Below, piece after piece: positions 1-8,418 of a stretch of 64,000 bases of DNA. This DNA is from Rivularia sp963920925 (GTDB lineage: Bacteria > Cyanobacteriota > Cyanobacteriia > Cyanobacteriales > Nostocaceae), in the NCBI RefSeq assembly GCF_963920925.1, contig NZ_CAWUDI010000010.1, forward strand, positions 120,731 through 184,730, read 5' to 3'. Position 1 is the first letter of the stretch. Each line of letters starts with the position of its first letter. A model generated the notes under the pieces. The model saw only the letters and a list, made by a program, of their open reading frames with translations. It had not been told where the DNA came from and made no database searches. A program made the position numbers and the translations under genes.

Positions 1-42
1 TGTCCTGTAAGGGAAATAAAATTAGGTATTCCCAACGTTAAG

Positions 43-90
43 ATCCCCCCCAACCCCCCTTTAAAAGGGGGGGCTTCGCGTAAGTCCTAA
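43..90. repeat. C/G-run hairpin dispersed repeat
   Basis: A run of C's followed by a run of G's forms a strong hairpin and is followed by 'cttcgcgtaagtcctaa'. Related copies occur near 5310-5355, 9582-9628, 24352-24399 and 53775-53880. This is a short dispersed repeat typical of filamentous cyanobacterial intergenic DNA. No coding content is seen here. Confidence 0.8.
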
Positions 91-171
91 CATCTACAAA
101 GCTTTACCCCTACTGCCTACTCCCAATTGCATACTGTCCGATCCTAATTACGATTTTCAACGCCAAGTTAC

Positions 172-1272
172 TTAGTTAATGTAAGTTTGTTTTAGCGTTG
201 CTTCTATAGAATTAGTATTTTTGTACAGCCTAATAAGTTCGTGTGCTGGTGTTTCTCGCTTTTCTAAAAAAGTTTTCAAAGGTGCGAGTAAATTTATATC
301 GGGGTCATTTTTTAACGTAGTTTCTACCACTTGCAGAATCAGTTTTGCATTTTGAAAAATTTCTTCGTTATCAAACCCTTCTTGTGCAGAAAGTTGGTGT
401 TTTTGGGCATCGGGTACGATTGCTCTACCAGATAACGATTCGTCTAAAACAATACCTTTTAATAAAGCTAATAAAGCAGCATACATAGAGAAATTGCTAC
501 AGCTATCAAAGGCTTTGAATTCAATTCGACCAATTTCTGCGGGAATGCGAGCAATTTTAGTCAGAGATGGAATACTTTTGATTAGTTCTTGTTGCTTTTC
601 CAAGAATACCATCGCCGCAGGTCTTCTTCCGGTTCTCACAAAGGTTCGTACACTAAAACCTTCCCATAAACGACCTTGATAAAAAGGAGAACTGTAACTG
701 AAAGGTATAATATAAGGACTATAATAAGTCAGCTTTTTACCAATATCAATAATACGCTCGGTACTTAAGCCTACCATCGAAATATTCAAATCTGGGCCAT
801 AAGTAAGCATGGGAATATTAGCAGTTTGCTTCTCAGGAGAAGCCTGTCTTCGTTTCGTTTCATACTCGTTTAAAGGTGGATTCGGTGCGAATGCATCGTA
901 GTGAGGATTGAAACTGATTAATGCTGGTGAAAAACCATATTCTGCTGCTGTTTCTCTCAACAAACGGAAACTTTCAGATAACTCAGCGATCGCACTATGA
1001 ATATCGGGATTTATAGTTGTTCTAATTTCGATTCCTTTGGGTACGCATTCGATCACTTTTTCAGAATCAGCGAAACGTTCAAAACCTTCTATATACCAAC
1101 GCTTCTGCTTAATTCCAGCGTCTCCGATGCGTAATTCGGGGTAATCATCTTGATAGACAGGTAACTTTTCGACTATTTGGTTAAAATCATTAAATTTTAC
1201 GTTAGAAAAATCAGCAAAATTTCCAGCATTATTAATGAAAGCAACCTCATGTTCGATGCCAAAATGAAACAT
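172..1272 (-). CDS. Glutamate-cysteine ligase-like (GCS2-type) protein
   Basis: The protein has 366 residues and opens with FHFGIEHEVAF (E7 and E9). This resembles the glutamate-rich, Mg-ATP-binding first strand of the carboxylate-amine ligase/GCS2 superfamily, which joins an amino acid to a carboxylate using ATP. A later EIGRIEFKAFD stretch also fits this fold. The ATG at 1272 follows an AAGGAA ribosome site, so the start is well supported. It differs from the usual cyanobacterial GshA sequence that I know, so it is probably a paralogue of unknown substrate, not the housekeeping glutathione enzyme. It is transcribed away from the 2031 gene and shows no operon partner. Confidence 0.6.
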   Translation of the reverse strand: MFHFGIEHEVAFINNAGNFADFSNVKFNDFNQIVEKLPVYQDDYPELRIGDAGIKQKRWYIEGFERFADSEKVIECVPKGIEIRTTINPDIHSAIAELSESFRLLRETAAEYGFSPALISFNPHYDAFAPNPPLNEYETKRRQASPEKQTANIPMLTYGPDLNISMVGLSTERIIDIGKKLTYYSPYIIPFSYSSPFYQGRLWEGFSVRTFVRTGRRPAAMVFLEKQQELIKSIPSLTKIARIPAEIGRIEFKAFDSCSNFSMYAALLALLKGIVLDESLSGRAIVPDAQKHQLSAQEGFDNEEIFQNAKLILQVVETTLKNDPDINLLAPLKTFLEKRETPAHELIRLYKNTNSIEATLKQTYIN

Positions 1273-2030
1273 TATTTATTCCTTACGAGCAGTTAGTAAT
1301 TGTGGTTTAAGCGATTTGACATCATGTCAAACCATAGGAATTTGTGAAGGTAATAATTTCATCACAGTTAGGATCAAAGTTCCAATTGTGAATCTGACGA
1401 ATATGTGAAATACAGACTGTCAAAATTTACTGACATCTGTTTTATTAATCGCTTTTGTCTTTTCACCATCAGCGACAATATAAAATCATAAAAATTCTCA
1501 ATAAGTTTATCAAAGAGTTGTTAAATTTGCTGTTTGCTTAAATACATCTGGAAGTATTGTCTTAACTGAATTGAAGACGGAAAGTTTTTCAATGGATTCA
1601 CGTTCAAATTGTTTACCTCTTCCTAAAAGGGAAATTAATAGTGTTTGTTCAGCAGTATCGAGATTGAGTTGGGTTTTCAAAATGTACCTTTTCACGGTAT
1701 AAATACAATTTTGCTTTCAAACAGATAAAAATTTAATTAAAAATAATTATCAATAATACCATTAAAATTAATTTACATCAATAGGAATTATGTATTAAGT
1801 TAAGACAGGCAAGTGTGTTTTGAAAAAATCAAGATAATCCTTGAAAACCAATACAAGCAAAGATTTTATTGCAAATTTTGCTACTTGAAAAATTTAATAA
1901 AGGAAAGCGCGATCGCACTTATGTATATGTCTAGCAAAAAACTTTTTTATAAAAATTGGCAATAAGTTGAAAAAAACGGTGGGAGATAGCGAGCTACCAT
2001 TGTATTGCAGGAAAGTTAGAGAAGTGAGTT
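1273..2030. other. Intergenic region with one possible small ORF
   Basis: This is 758 bases of AT-rich DNA between divergent genes. It contains a 61-codon minus-strand frame (1510-1695, listed separately), a direct TTGACATCATGTCAAAC-like palindromic stretch near 1317-1331, and a HIP1 octamer near 1909. I see nothing else that can be supported. Confidence 0.5.
1510..1695 (-). CDS. Possible small hypothetical protein
   Basis: This 61-residue frame starts with GTG and has a fairly normal composition (KTQLNLDTAEQTLLISLLGRGKQ...). No domain, signal peptide or membrane segment is recognised, and no clear Shine-Dalgarno sequence is visible. It could be a real small protein or a chance frame in an intergenic region. 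Conservation in related genomes would decide. Confidence 0.3.
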   Translation of the reverse strand: MKRYILKTQLNLDTAEQTLLISLLGRGKQFERESIEKLSVFNSVKTILPDVFKQTANLTTL

Positions 2031-2720
2031 ATGACCATTGCTGTTAAATCTCCCTACAGCAGCGAGCAAATATCCGCTTGGCTGCGTGGACTGTTGACTA
2101 TTGCTTGGGCTGACGGAAACTTTGACGAGCAAGAAAAGCAATCGATAAGTGCGATCGCCCAAGACGAATTAGTCGGGGGGATGAATGTTGAATCATACGA
2201 AACGATAACGCCAGAAGAATTAGCTGCTGTTTTTGGTAAAAATACCTCTATAGCAGAGAACTTCTTGCGAACAGCGGTAATGGTAGCCATCGCCGACGGA
2301 ATTTATTCTCCCAGCGAAGACGAGCTATTGCACAAACTGTGTGAAGCTCTCGGAGAGCCGAAAAATCTGCTGGAATCTCTGCGCCACACCTTAGAAAATC
2401 CTCAACCAGTAGAAGCTGCTTCCGGGGCTGCATCATCTCTGATACGTCCAGTAAAGCCGCCCATTGAAGCCTTAAATCCTCTACGAGATTGGCTTGATGG
2501 TTTGGATGTCGAAGATCCCAAAGTCGCCCGCTTTCTATGCAAAATGATTCCCAATCAATGCCCTTTCGAGCGGGATGTCAAGCTGTTCGGACGCAAAATT
2601 GTACATATTCCTCCCTTATGTAAAATAAATCCGCTTTACGAACAACTCGTAGGTTTGCGTTTCCGCGCTTTGACCTATTTAGCAGATGATTGTAAAGAGG
2701 ATATTTCGGAATATATTTAG
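2031..2720 (+). CDS. TerB-like domain plus Mo-dependent nitrogenase C-terminal domain protein
   Basis: The protein has 229 residues in two parts. Residues about 10-130 form a TerB-like all-helical domain, with acidic repeats AWADGNFDEQE and AIADGIYSPSEDE that resemble the metal-binding motifs of tellurite-resistance TerB. Residues 145-226 match the cyanobacterial Mo-dependent nitrogenase C-terminal family (Mo-nitro_C), including NPLRDWLDGLD and CPFERDVKLFGR. Despite that family name, such proteins are not nitrogenase subunits, and their function is not established. The gene starts with ATG and stands alone; the next gene begins 47 bases later after a heptameric repeat. The match to the C-terminal family is clear, the biochemical role is not. 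Confidence 0.75.
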   Translation: MTIAVKSPYSSEQISAWLRGLLTIAWADGNFDEQEKQSISAIAQDELVGGMNVESYETITPEELAAVFGKNTSIAENFLRTAVMVAIADGIYSPSEDELLHKLCEALGEPKNLLESLRHTLENPQPVEAASGAASSLIRPVKPPIEALNPLRDWLDGLDVEDPKVARFLCKMIPNQCPFERDVKLFGRKIVHIPPLCKINPLYEQLVGLRFRALTYLADDCKEDISEYI

Positions 2721-2721
2721 T

Positions 2722-2758
2722 TAATAGTTGTTAGTTGTTAGTGGTTAGTTGTTAGTTA
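2722..2758. repeat. Heptameric short tandem repeat (TTAGTTG type)
   Basis: Imperfect tandem copies of TTAGTTG/TTAGTGG fill the gap between the 2031 and 2768 genes. This is the short tandemly repeated repetitive (STRR) class common in heterocystous cyanobacteria. Confidence 0.75.
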
Positions 2759-2767
2759 TGGAGACAA

Positions 2768-3136
2768 ATGGCTCTTATGAGGTTTCAGGATTTAAGGGTG
2801 TATCAATTATCTGAGCGATTAGCCGATAATATCTGGGAAATTGTTAAAAGATGGGAGTCATTGCCGATAGATACTGTTGGTAAGCAGATGATTCGTTCGG
2901 CAGACAGTGTAGGTGCGAATATTGCTTTATGTATAGGTAGAGGAACTAATAAAGAAAACAAGCGATTTATTCGGATTGCGAGAGGTTCCTTGTACGAAAC
3001 TCAACATTGGCTAAGACGCTCCTATCATCGTAAACTTTTAACAACAGAGCAGATAGAATCGCTAAAATCAATCATTGATAACCTAGCACCTCAATTAAAC
3101 TCATACCTCAAGTCAATTCCTGACTCTAACGACTAA
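2768..3136 (+). CDS. Four-helix bundle protein (23S rRNA intervening-sequence/Avd-like family)
   Basis: The 122-residue protein has the family signature: FQDLRVYQLSERLADNIWE at the start, then SADSVGANIALCIGRGTNKENKRFIRIARGS and a LYETQHWL segment. Members fold as a four-helix bundle that forms pentamers. They are found in rRNA intervening sequences, beside diversity-generating retroelements and as free-standing genes of unknown role. The ATG at 2768 is preceded by GGAGA. An internal ATG at 2780 gives MRFQDLRVYQ, which also fits the usual family start. Heptameric repeats lie on both sides, so the gene may be a mobile or recently inserted cassette in front of obg. No reverse transcriptase is present nearby. 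Confidence 0.8.
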   Translation: MALMRFQDLRVYQLSERLADNIWEIVKRWESLPIDTVGKQMIRSADSVGANIALCIGRGTNKENKRFIRIARGSLYETQHWLRRSYHRKLLTTEQIESLKSIIDNLAPQLNSYLKSIPDSND

Positions 3137-3174
3137 CAACTAATAACTAATAACTAATAACTAATAACTAAATT
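3132..3174. repeat. TAATAAC heptamer tandem repeat forming the obg leader
   Basis: Tandem TAATAAC units run directly up to the obg ATG at 3175, leaving no Shine-Dalgarno sequence between the repeat and the start codon. Confidence 0.8.
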
Positions 3175-4215
3175 ATGCAATTTATCGATCAAGCAAAAAT
3201 TGAAGTAGAAGCAGGTAAAGGCGGTGATGGTATTGTTGCTTTTCGTAGAGAAAAGTATGTACCTGCTGGCGGCCCTTCGGGAGGTAATGGAGGACGCGGT
3301 GGTTCGGTGATTTTAGTTGTTTCTGAAAACCTACAAACCCTGCTGGACTTTAGATACAAGCGTCGTTTTGTCGCCCAAAATGGCTCTCGCGGTGGCCCGA
3401 AAAATATGACAGGTGCATCTGGAGAGGATTTATTAATTGAAGTTCCTTGCGGTACTGCTGTCTACAATGGCGAAACTGATGAGTTAATTGGCGATTTAAC
3501 TAAACCCGGACAAACTTTATTAGTTGCAGAAGGCGGTAAAGGCGGACTGGGAAACAAATATTTTTTGAGCAATCGCAACCGCGCCCCGGAACACGCTTTA
3601 CCGGGATTAGATGGAGAAATTAAAGCCTTACGTTTGGAGTTAAAACTATTAGCTGAAGTTGGAATTATTGGATTACCAAATGCTGGTAAATCAACTTTAA
3701 TTTCGGCTTTATCGGCAGCACGTCCCAAAATTGCCGATTATCCTTTTACAACTTTAGTACCTAATTTGGGAGTAGTTAGAAAACCAACTGGTGACGGTAC
3801 GGTTTTTGCTGACATTCCCGGATTAATTGAAGGTGCTTCGCAAGGTGCGGGATTAGGACATGATTTTTTGCGTCACATCGAACGTACCCGCTTATTGCTG
3901 CACGTAATTGATGCAACCAGCGAAGATGTAGTTGGCGAGTACAACACGATTGTTCAGGAATTACAGACATATGGGCGGAAATTGCGAGACAAAACCCAAA
4001 TTATCGCCTTGAATAAAATTGATGCTGTTGATAAAGAAGGCGTGGATTTAGAAGCATTAGCAACTCAGTTAAATCATCTTTCTTTTGCACCAGTTTTCAT
4101 AATTTCTGCCGTGACTGGTGAAGGTTTACAGCCAATGTTGCAGCAAATTTGGGATACTCTCGATGCTTTGAATGCTAATGAACAGGAAATTGAAATAGAA
4201 GTTTCTAACGTGTGA
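3175..4215 (+). CDS. obg: GTPase Obg/CgtA
   Basis: This is the essential 50S ribosome-assembly GTPase, 346 residues long. Residues 1-158 form the glycine-rich Obg fold (GKGGDGIVAFRREKYVPAGG). The G domain follows with a P-loop at residues 166-173 (GLPNAGKS), switch II DIPGLIEGA and the G4 motif NKID. There is no C-terminal OCT domain, only a short acidic tail. It acts in the cytoplasm at the large ribosomal subunit. The start codon is preceded by heptameric repeats in place of a ribosome-binding site, so translation may be leaderless-like or depend on weak initiation. The identification is firm. Confidence 0.97.
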   Translation: MQFIDQAKIEVEAGKGGDGIVAFRREKYVPAGGPSGGNGGRGGSVILVVSENLQTLLDFRYKRRFVAQNGSRGGPKNMTGASGEDLLIEVPCGTAVYNGETDELIGDLTKPGQTLLVAEGGKGGLGNKYFLSNRNRAPEHALPGLDGEIKALRLELKLLAEVGIIGLPNAGKSTLISALSAARPKIADYPFTTLVPNLGVVRKPTGDGTVFADIPGLIEGASQGAGLGHDFLRHIERTRLLLHVIDATSEDVVGEYNTIVQELQTYGRKLRDKTQIIALNKIDAVDKEGVDLEALATQLNHLSFAPVFIISAVTGEGLQPMLQQIWDTLDALNANEQEIEIEVSNV

Positions 4216-4507
4216 TAAATGTAGGGTGTGTTATTGCGCGATGGCTAATTCCGATAATCACAAAAATATATATTCGCGCTTAACGCACCGTTTGAATTTT
4301 GTGCTGTAAATTCAAAAATATTTTCAGATTAACGATCGAACAAATCAATCATGTAGAGACGGCGTGTACAGTGCAACGTCTTCTTATATTTTGGTTGTAT
4401 TGAAGAATTATTTGAAATGAAGTAACAATGTAATAATCTCGGATGGTGCGTTAAACGTATCAAGGTTATTGGTTAAAGCTAAATATCCCTAGTGCGTCTA
4501 ACACATC

Positions 4508-4738
4508 CTACAAGTTTAAAGATGTTTTTGTATTCGTTGGTAGTTGCTTTTGCTGCGGTTTAATTAAGTTAATTAAAGTAGCAATTAAAGGTATGAGAAA
4601 AGCCAAAACGAGAACAACTGCTGCTACTTGAAATATTAGAGGTCGTTTTCTTCCTTTTGTGGGAAAACCACAGCTAAGACAAATTTCTTCTTCACTACTG
4701 TTGAGAACACCACAAACTTTACAAGGTTCAAGGGACAT
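4508..4738 (-). CDS. Small zinc-ribbon membrane protein
   Basis: The 76-residue protein has an N-terminal zinc-ribbon with two CxxC knuckles (CKVC at 6-9 and CLSC at about 19-22), a short basic linker and one hydrophobic helix (about residues 35-60), followed by a short polar tail. It is probably a single-pass inner-membrane protein with the zinc knuckle in the cytoplasm. Function is unknown. It shares strand with the small membrane gene at 4774 and is 35 bases downstream of it, so the two may be co-transcribed. Confidence 0.6.
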   Translation of the reverse strand: MSLEPCKVCGVLNSSEEEICLSCGFPTKGRKRPLIFQVAAVVLVLAFLIPLIATLINLIKPQQKQLPTNTKTSLNL

Positions 4739-4773
4739 TTTTTTTGACCAATATTTTGCTCATCAAATTAATG

Positions 4774-5007
4774 TTATATCCAAAAACGAAGCCACTGCCA
4801 AAACTTATCGCCAAAAGCCACAGATAATAAACCACATACCACTGCCGATACAATTATTATCCCTATTAAACCAGCAAATGTTTGAGCATCAACAGCAAAT
4901 CCTAAAGCAATCGCAGCGAAGATACCAAATATAAAACCACAGCCAAAACGAGCAGTAAATTGAGCGCGATGATGATTTTTTTGGTTTGACTGATTATTTT
5001 TACGCAT
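4774..5007 (-). CDS. Small membrane protein, hypothetical
   Basis: The 77-residue protein has a basic polar N-terminus (MRKNNQSNQKNHHRAQFTAR) and two hydrophobic segments (about residues 23-42 and 45-65), ending WQWLRFWI. It looks like a two-helix inner-membrane protein. I do not recognise the family. It lies just upstream of the zinc-ribbon gene on the same strand. Confidence 0.55.
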   Translation of the reverse strand: MRKNNQSNQKNHHRAQFTARFGCGFIFGIFAAIALGFAVDAQTFAGLIGIIIVSAVVCGLLSVAFGDKFWQWLRFWI

Positions 5008-5267
5008 TAATTTTGTATATTTGGGAAAGTTCTCTTATTTTTATAGTTCCCAAATTTACTTAGATAAAAACAAAATTAGTCTAATTATTCAGAATAATTT
5101 TTAAATATCTAACTTTTAACTAATATGAACTTTAATAAACCAGCGCTGACGGTACATAATATAAGCAATCGCTAACCATAAGAGTATGGTAACAAAAAGT
5201 CTATTATAGATTTGAAAATATTTAACTAATTTGATCTCTGTTCCTATGTGGGGCTGCGATGTACGCG

Positions 5268-5367
5268 CATAACGTTTCGATCTCCCTAAATCCCCCGCTA
5301 AATTGAGGGACTTTAACTCCGATTCCCCCCTTTGAAAAGGGGGGCTAGGGGGGATCGAAACGTTATG
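5268..5367. mobile_element. MITE-like element with 15-bp perfect terminal inverted repeats
   Basis: CATAACGTTTCGATC at 5268-5282 is repeated in exact inverted form at 5353-5367. The 100-bp unit encloses a C-run/G-run hairpin (about 5323-5353) of the type scattered through the window. It has no coding capacity. The exact inverted ends suggest a non-autonomous mobile element or a recently spread repeat. The rest of the 5008-5474 gap holds nothing else recognisable. Confidence 0.6.
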
Positions 5368-5474
5368 AAATAAACTCGGAAGACTTGTGCTGCGTACAAC
5401 GTAGCTATTTGGGGCTTACTCACCTTCTATAGCAAAGGGGCTGGGGTTAGATGTATATTCATCCAACTGCCGAT

Positions 5475-6131
5475 TTAATGATTGGAGTTTACTTTGGAAG
5501 GCATAGTAAAACTGCCGTGAGCTTTACCGTTACCATTTCCATTACCGTTAGAATGACTGTTATTGCGAGGTTGAATTACACCATAACCACCGTGGTTGCG
5601 TTCGTAAATCACATTTATCTCGTTTGTCTCGCTGTTATGGAACATATAAAAATCATGTCCCACCATTCGCAAATGTTCCAAAGCTTCTGAAAGACTCATC
5701 GGTGGCATGGCAAAATACTTAGTACGAACTACTTCTTCAGGTAATTCGGGAGTGCGATCGCCAATTAAATCCGTGACTACTTCTGGAATTACTTCTTCGA
5801 TATTATTGTTGCTATGGGCGTGTATTTTCTGATCTCGCCGTCGCTCCTTGTATTTTCGCAGTTGACGGGCGATTTTATTTGCGACTAAATCAATGCTGGC
5901 ATATAAATTTTCACTGCTTTCCTCGGCACGGATGACGTTACCATTCGCGTAAATTGTTACTTCCGCTGTCTGGTTAGGATTAATTCGGGGATTTTTAGCT
6001 ATGCTCAAATGTACATCAACTTCGTTAGTAAGATGCTGAAAATGACTCGCAGCTTTTTCGATCTTTTGATGCACGTATTCCCGAATTGCATCCGTGATTT
6101 CAATATTTTTGCCGTGGATAACAAGCTTCAT
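5475..6131 (-). CDS. hpf: Ribosome hibernation promoting factor, long form (LrtA)
   Basis: The 218-residue protein dimerises 70S ribosomes into inactive 100S particles and protects them in darkness or starvation. Residues 1-105 are the S30AE ribosome-binding domain (MKLVIHGKNIEITDAIREYV..., NLYASIDLVANKI). Residues about 135-190 are the C-terminal dimerisation domain (KYFAMPPMSLSEALEHL, VIYERNHGGYGVIQPR). An Asn/Gly/Ser-rich tail follows. The ATG at 6131 follows GGGAG. In cyanobacteria this gene is known as lrtA, the light-repressed transcript, and is controlled in part through its long leader. The 498-base gap to lipB leaves room for such a leader. Confidence 0.93.
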   Translation of the reverse strand: MKLVIHGKNIEITDAIREYVHQKIEKAASHFQHLTNEVDVHLSIAKNPRINPNQTAEVTIYANGNVIRAEESSENLYASIDLVANKIARQLRKYKERRRDQKIHAHSNNNIEEVIPEVVTDLIGDRTPELPEEVVRTKYFAMPPMSLSEALEHLRMVGHDFYMFHNSETNEINVIYERNHGGYGVIQPRNNSHSNGNGNGNGKAHGSFTMPSKVNSNH

Positions 6132-6629
6132 GAAAACTCTCCCGCTGAAATATTTTATTTGGTATCAAGAAAGGTTGAACGAATTAGGGTTAGTTAAAGG
6201 TAACTACCGTTTTTGTTAAGCTATGAAACGCTTAAGTGAGTAAACCATTTTTGCTTAATGCAAGATTTTCTCGTATTTAAGTTAGACTCCGGTTTAATTA
6301 TCTCTTTTTTTCTACTTCAGTTGTTTATATCCTTTATAACTGGGGATCGCTAAGTGTCAGAACAAATCTTTTCAAAAACGCTATCCCTCAAAACAAGCGT
6401 ATAAACCATACGCTGCCTACATTTAGACTTTTATTGAGCGTAATGGCTTGTAGAGAACTCCTCCAAGATTGAGCTATATATTCAAATTAACACTTGATTT
6501 TTTACAAAACAGCTTTATGTGACTTTCCTTTAAAATCCTTTGCATTGCTTGACATTTATTGACTTAAACGAGGTAACTGGAAACACACTAGGTACCTCAC
6601 CCATCTTGCCTTTTAGCAGTTTTTATAGT
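6132..6629. promoter_or_regulatory. Divergent hpf/lipB control region with long untranslated leader
   Basis: The 498 bases lie between hpf (minus) and the preferred lipB start (plus). Coding frames here are short and unconvincing. A long lrtA leader that controls mRNA stability in light and dark is known in other cyanobacteria; that this region does the same is inference. No promoter element could be assigned with confidence. Confidence 0.4.
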
Positions 6630-7301
6630 ATGTCTCACACTCCGAACCGATGTTTACTATATAACCAAATAGTGATGCCATATCTAGATGCGTGGAGGTG
6701 GCAAAAAGAACTTCAAGTGACTCGCGTAAAAAGTCCGAATTTGGATGACGTGCTGATACTGCTTGAGCATCCCCCCGTATACACTCTAGGAAAAGCAGCA
6801 AGCACTGAATTCATCAAATTTGATATTGACACAAATACTTATGAGGTGCATCGAATCGAACGAGGTGGAGAAGTAACATACCATTGTCCCGGACAATTGG
6901 TAGGGTATCCAATTTTAAATTTACAGCGTCACCGCCAAGATTTGCACTGGTACCTACGTCAATTAGAAGAAGTATTAATTCGCGTATTAGCGGTTTACAA
7001 ATTGCAAGGAGAACGCATACCATCACTTACTGGTGTTTGGTTAGAAGGGCGAAAAGTAGCGGCAATTGGTATAAAAGTTAGTCGTTGGATTACCATGCAC
7101 GGATTTTCATTAAACGTGTGTCCCGACATGAAAGGATTTGAGCGTATTGTGCCTTGCGGTATCTCTGATAAACAAGTAGCTAGTTTGACCGAATGGATTC
7201 CCGGTATTACTTGCGCGGAAGTACGGCTTGATCTTGCACGCTGCTTTGCCGAAGTCTTTCACCTAGAATTAATTGAGCAATCCTTACCTAATATCGATTA
7301 A
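6630..7301 (+). CDS. lipB: Octanoyl-[acyl-carrier-protein]:protein N-octanoyltransferase
   Basis: LipB moves octanoate from ACP to lipoyl domains, the first step of lipoate biosynthesis. Family motifs are clear: LLEHPPVYTLGK, RGGEVTYHCPGQLVGYPI, the AAIGIKVSRWITMHGFSLNV lysine region and the IVPCGISDK cysteine motif. I place the start at ATG 6630 (MSHTPNRCLLYNQ..., 223 residues), because LipB proteins begin just before RCLLYNQ. The frame runs open to an upstream ATG at 6540, but those 30 residues do not look like LipB. No strong Shine-Dalgarno precedes either start. Confidence 0.93.
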   Translation: MSHTPNRCLLYNQIVMPYLDAWRWQKELQVTRVKSPNLDDVLILLEHPPVYTLGKAASTEFIKFDIDTNTYEVHRIERGGEVTYHCPGQLVGYPILNLQRHRQDLHWYLRQLEEVLIRVLAVYKLQGERIPSLTGVWLEGRKVAAIGIKVSRWITMHGFSLNVCPDMKGFERIVPCGISDKQVASLTEWIPGITCAEVRLDLARCFAEVFHLELIEQSLPNID

Positions 7302-7560
7302 CGTTGAGGGTAAGGGGTTGAGTAGGATAGGATAAACACTCACCTAAAATACTTTATAGAAAATTATTTATGAAATAAGGAGGCAAATAGTTGTTAAGAA
7401 TTATTAATATTTATAAATATACGGTAAATAAACGTAAACTTTTTTAATTCGGAATAAGGAATGCAGGTTATTTTCCAGATTTACAGGGGATATAGCCTTT
7501 ATTATCAAAATTAATCTTTAATTGATCCAATTCAAATAAAAACGTATTTATTATTAATTT

Positions 7561-7797
7561 GTGAAAAGCGATATTTCGCCTAAGTCAATCGAAATCGGTA
7601 CGGTACCGAAAAAAACTGAAGTACACGCTCCACCCGTAGAGGAATTTAACGAGCGTGACTGGAAAATCTTGGTGGAATTATTTGACAGAAAAGACAGCGA
7701 CGAAATAGAAGAAGATATTAAGACAAAATTAAGTTGGTTAGCACCAGAACCCTTATGGGAAGATGAAACCTTAGATTTTTTGCAGGAATTTTTGTAA
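7561..7797 (+). CDS. Conserved-looking small acidic protein, hypothetical
   Basis: The 78-residue acidic protein starts with GTG (no internal ATG exists) and ends LDFLQEFL. It has a helical central part (NERDWKILVELFDRKDSDEIEEDIKTKLSWLAPEPLW). No signal peptide or membrane segment is seen. I do not recognise the family. It is followed 63 bases later by the GFA gene on the same strand, with a heptamer-like repeat between. Confidence 0.5.
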   Translation: MKSDISPKSIEIGTVPKKTEVHAPPVEEFNERDWKILVELFDRKDSDEIEEDIKTKLSWLAPEPLWEDETLDFLQEFL

Positions 7798-7860
7798 ATA
7801 ATTGCAAAAAGAGTTAGGAGTTAAGAGTTATAAATTCAATATTGATAATTGATAACTGTT

Positions 7861-8232
7861 ATGAATACTTACGAAGGTGGATGCCATTGTGGTGCGGTGC
7901 GTTTTCGGGTTGTAGTCGATAATCGCAAAGCTGATGACTGCAATTGCTCAATTTGTGCTAAAAAAGGTTTCTTGCATTTAATAGTGCCGCAAGACAAGTT
8001 TACTTTGGTGAAGGGTGAAGATAATTTAACGACTTACACTTTCAATACTGGTGTAGCCAAGCATAAATTTTGTAAAAACTGCGGAATTCATTCTTTTTAT
8101 ATTCCTCGCAGCCATCCCGATTGTGTTGACGTAAATCTACGTTGCCTCGATGGCGATGTCATATCGCAATTTGAAATCGTGCCTTTTGACGGTAAAAACT
8201 GGGAAGATAATGTTCATAAATTAAGGGAGTAG
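7861..8232 (+). CDS. GFA family (glutathione-dependent formaldehyde-activating enzyme-like) protein
   Basis: The 123-residue protein is a zinc-binding GFA/CENP-V fold protein. It carries the characteristic cysteines: GGCHCGAVRF near the N-terminus, CNCSICAKKG next, and HKFCKNCGIHSFYIPRS near the middle. Family members bind two zinc ions. Most have no proven enzymatic role, and true formaldehyde-glutathione activity is established for few. The frame opens upstream at a TTG, but ATG 7861 gives MNTYEGGCHCG, the normal start. Confidence 0.85.
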   Translation: MNTYEGGCHCGAVRFRVVVDNRKADDCNCSICAKKGFLHLIVPQDKFTLVKGEDNLTTYTFNTGVAKHKFCKNCGIHSFYIPRSHPDCVDVNLRCLDGDVISQFEIVPFDGKNWEDNVHKLRE

Positions 8233-8254
8233 GGAGTAGTTATAGGATTTTAAA

Positions 8255-8350
8255 TTGTGGATTTTGGATTTTAACAACGGATGCTTTTGTTTTGGATTTA
8301 AAGAGTGAGGAGTTAGGAGTGAGGAGTTAGGAGTTAGGAGTTGGGAGTTA
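8255..8350. repeat. AACAACGGATGCTTTTGTTTTGG repeat followed by TTAGGAG heptamers
   Basis: 'TTTTAACAACGGATGCTTTTG' near 8269-8290 recurs near 54776 (diverged), at 57464-57484 and inverted at 57703-57723. It is followed by tandem GTTAGGA/GTGAGGA heptamers (8303-8350) and a pyrimidine-rich CTCCCC run. The unit is intergenic and non-coding. Confidence 0.7.
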
Positions 8351-8418
8351 ATATGTTTAAACTTCCCCTTGTCTCCTTGTCTCCCCATCTCCCCCTCTCC
8401 CCCCTCTACCCCCTCTCC

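Noticed and set aside
6540..6629. Upstream ATG giving LipB 30 extra residues
   Set aside because: The extra residues do not resemble LipB proteins, which start just before RCLLYNQ; ATG 6630 fits.
8303..8350. Regular short repeats that could be taken for a CRISPR array
   Set aside because: Units are seven bases with no spacers; they are STRR-type tandem repeats, and no cas genes are present.
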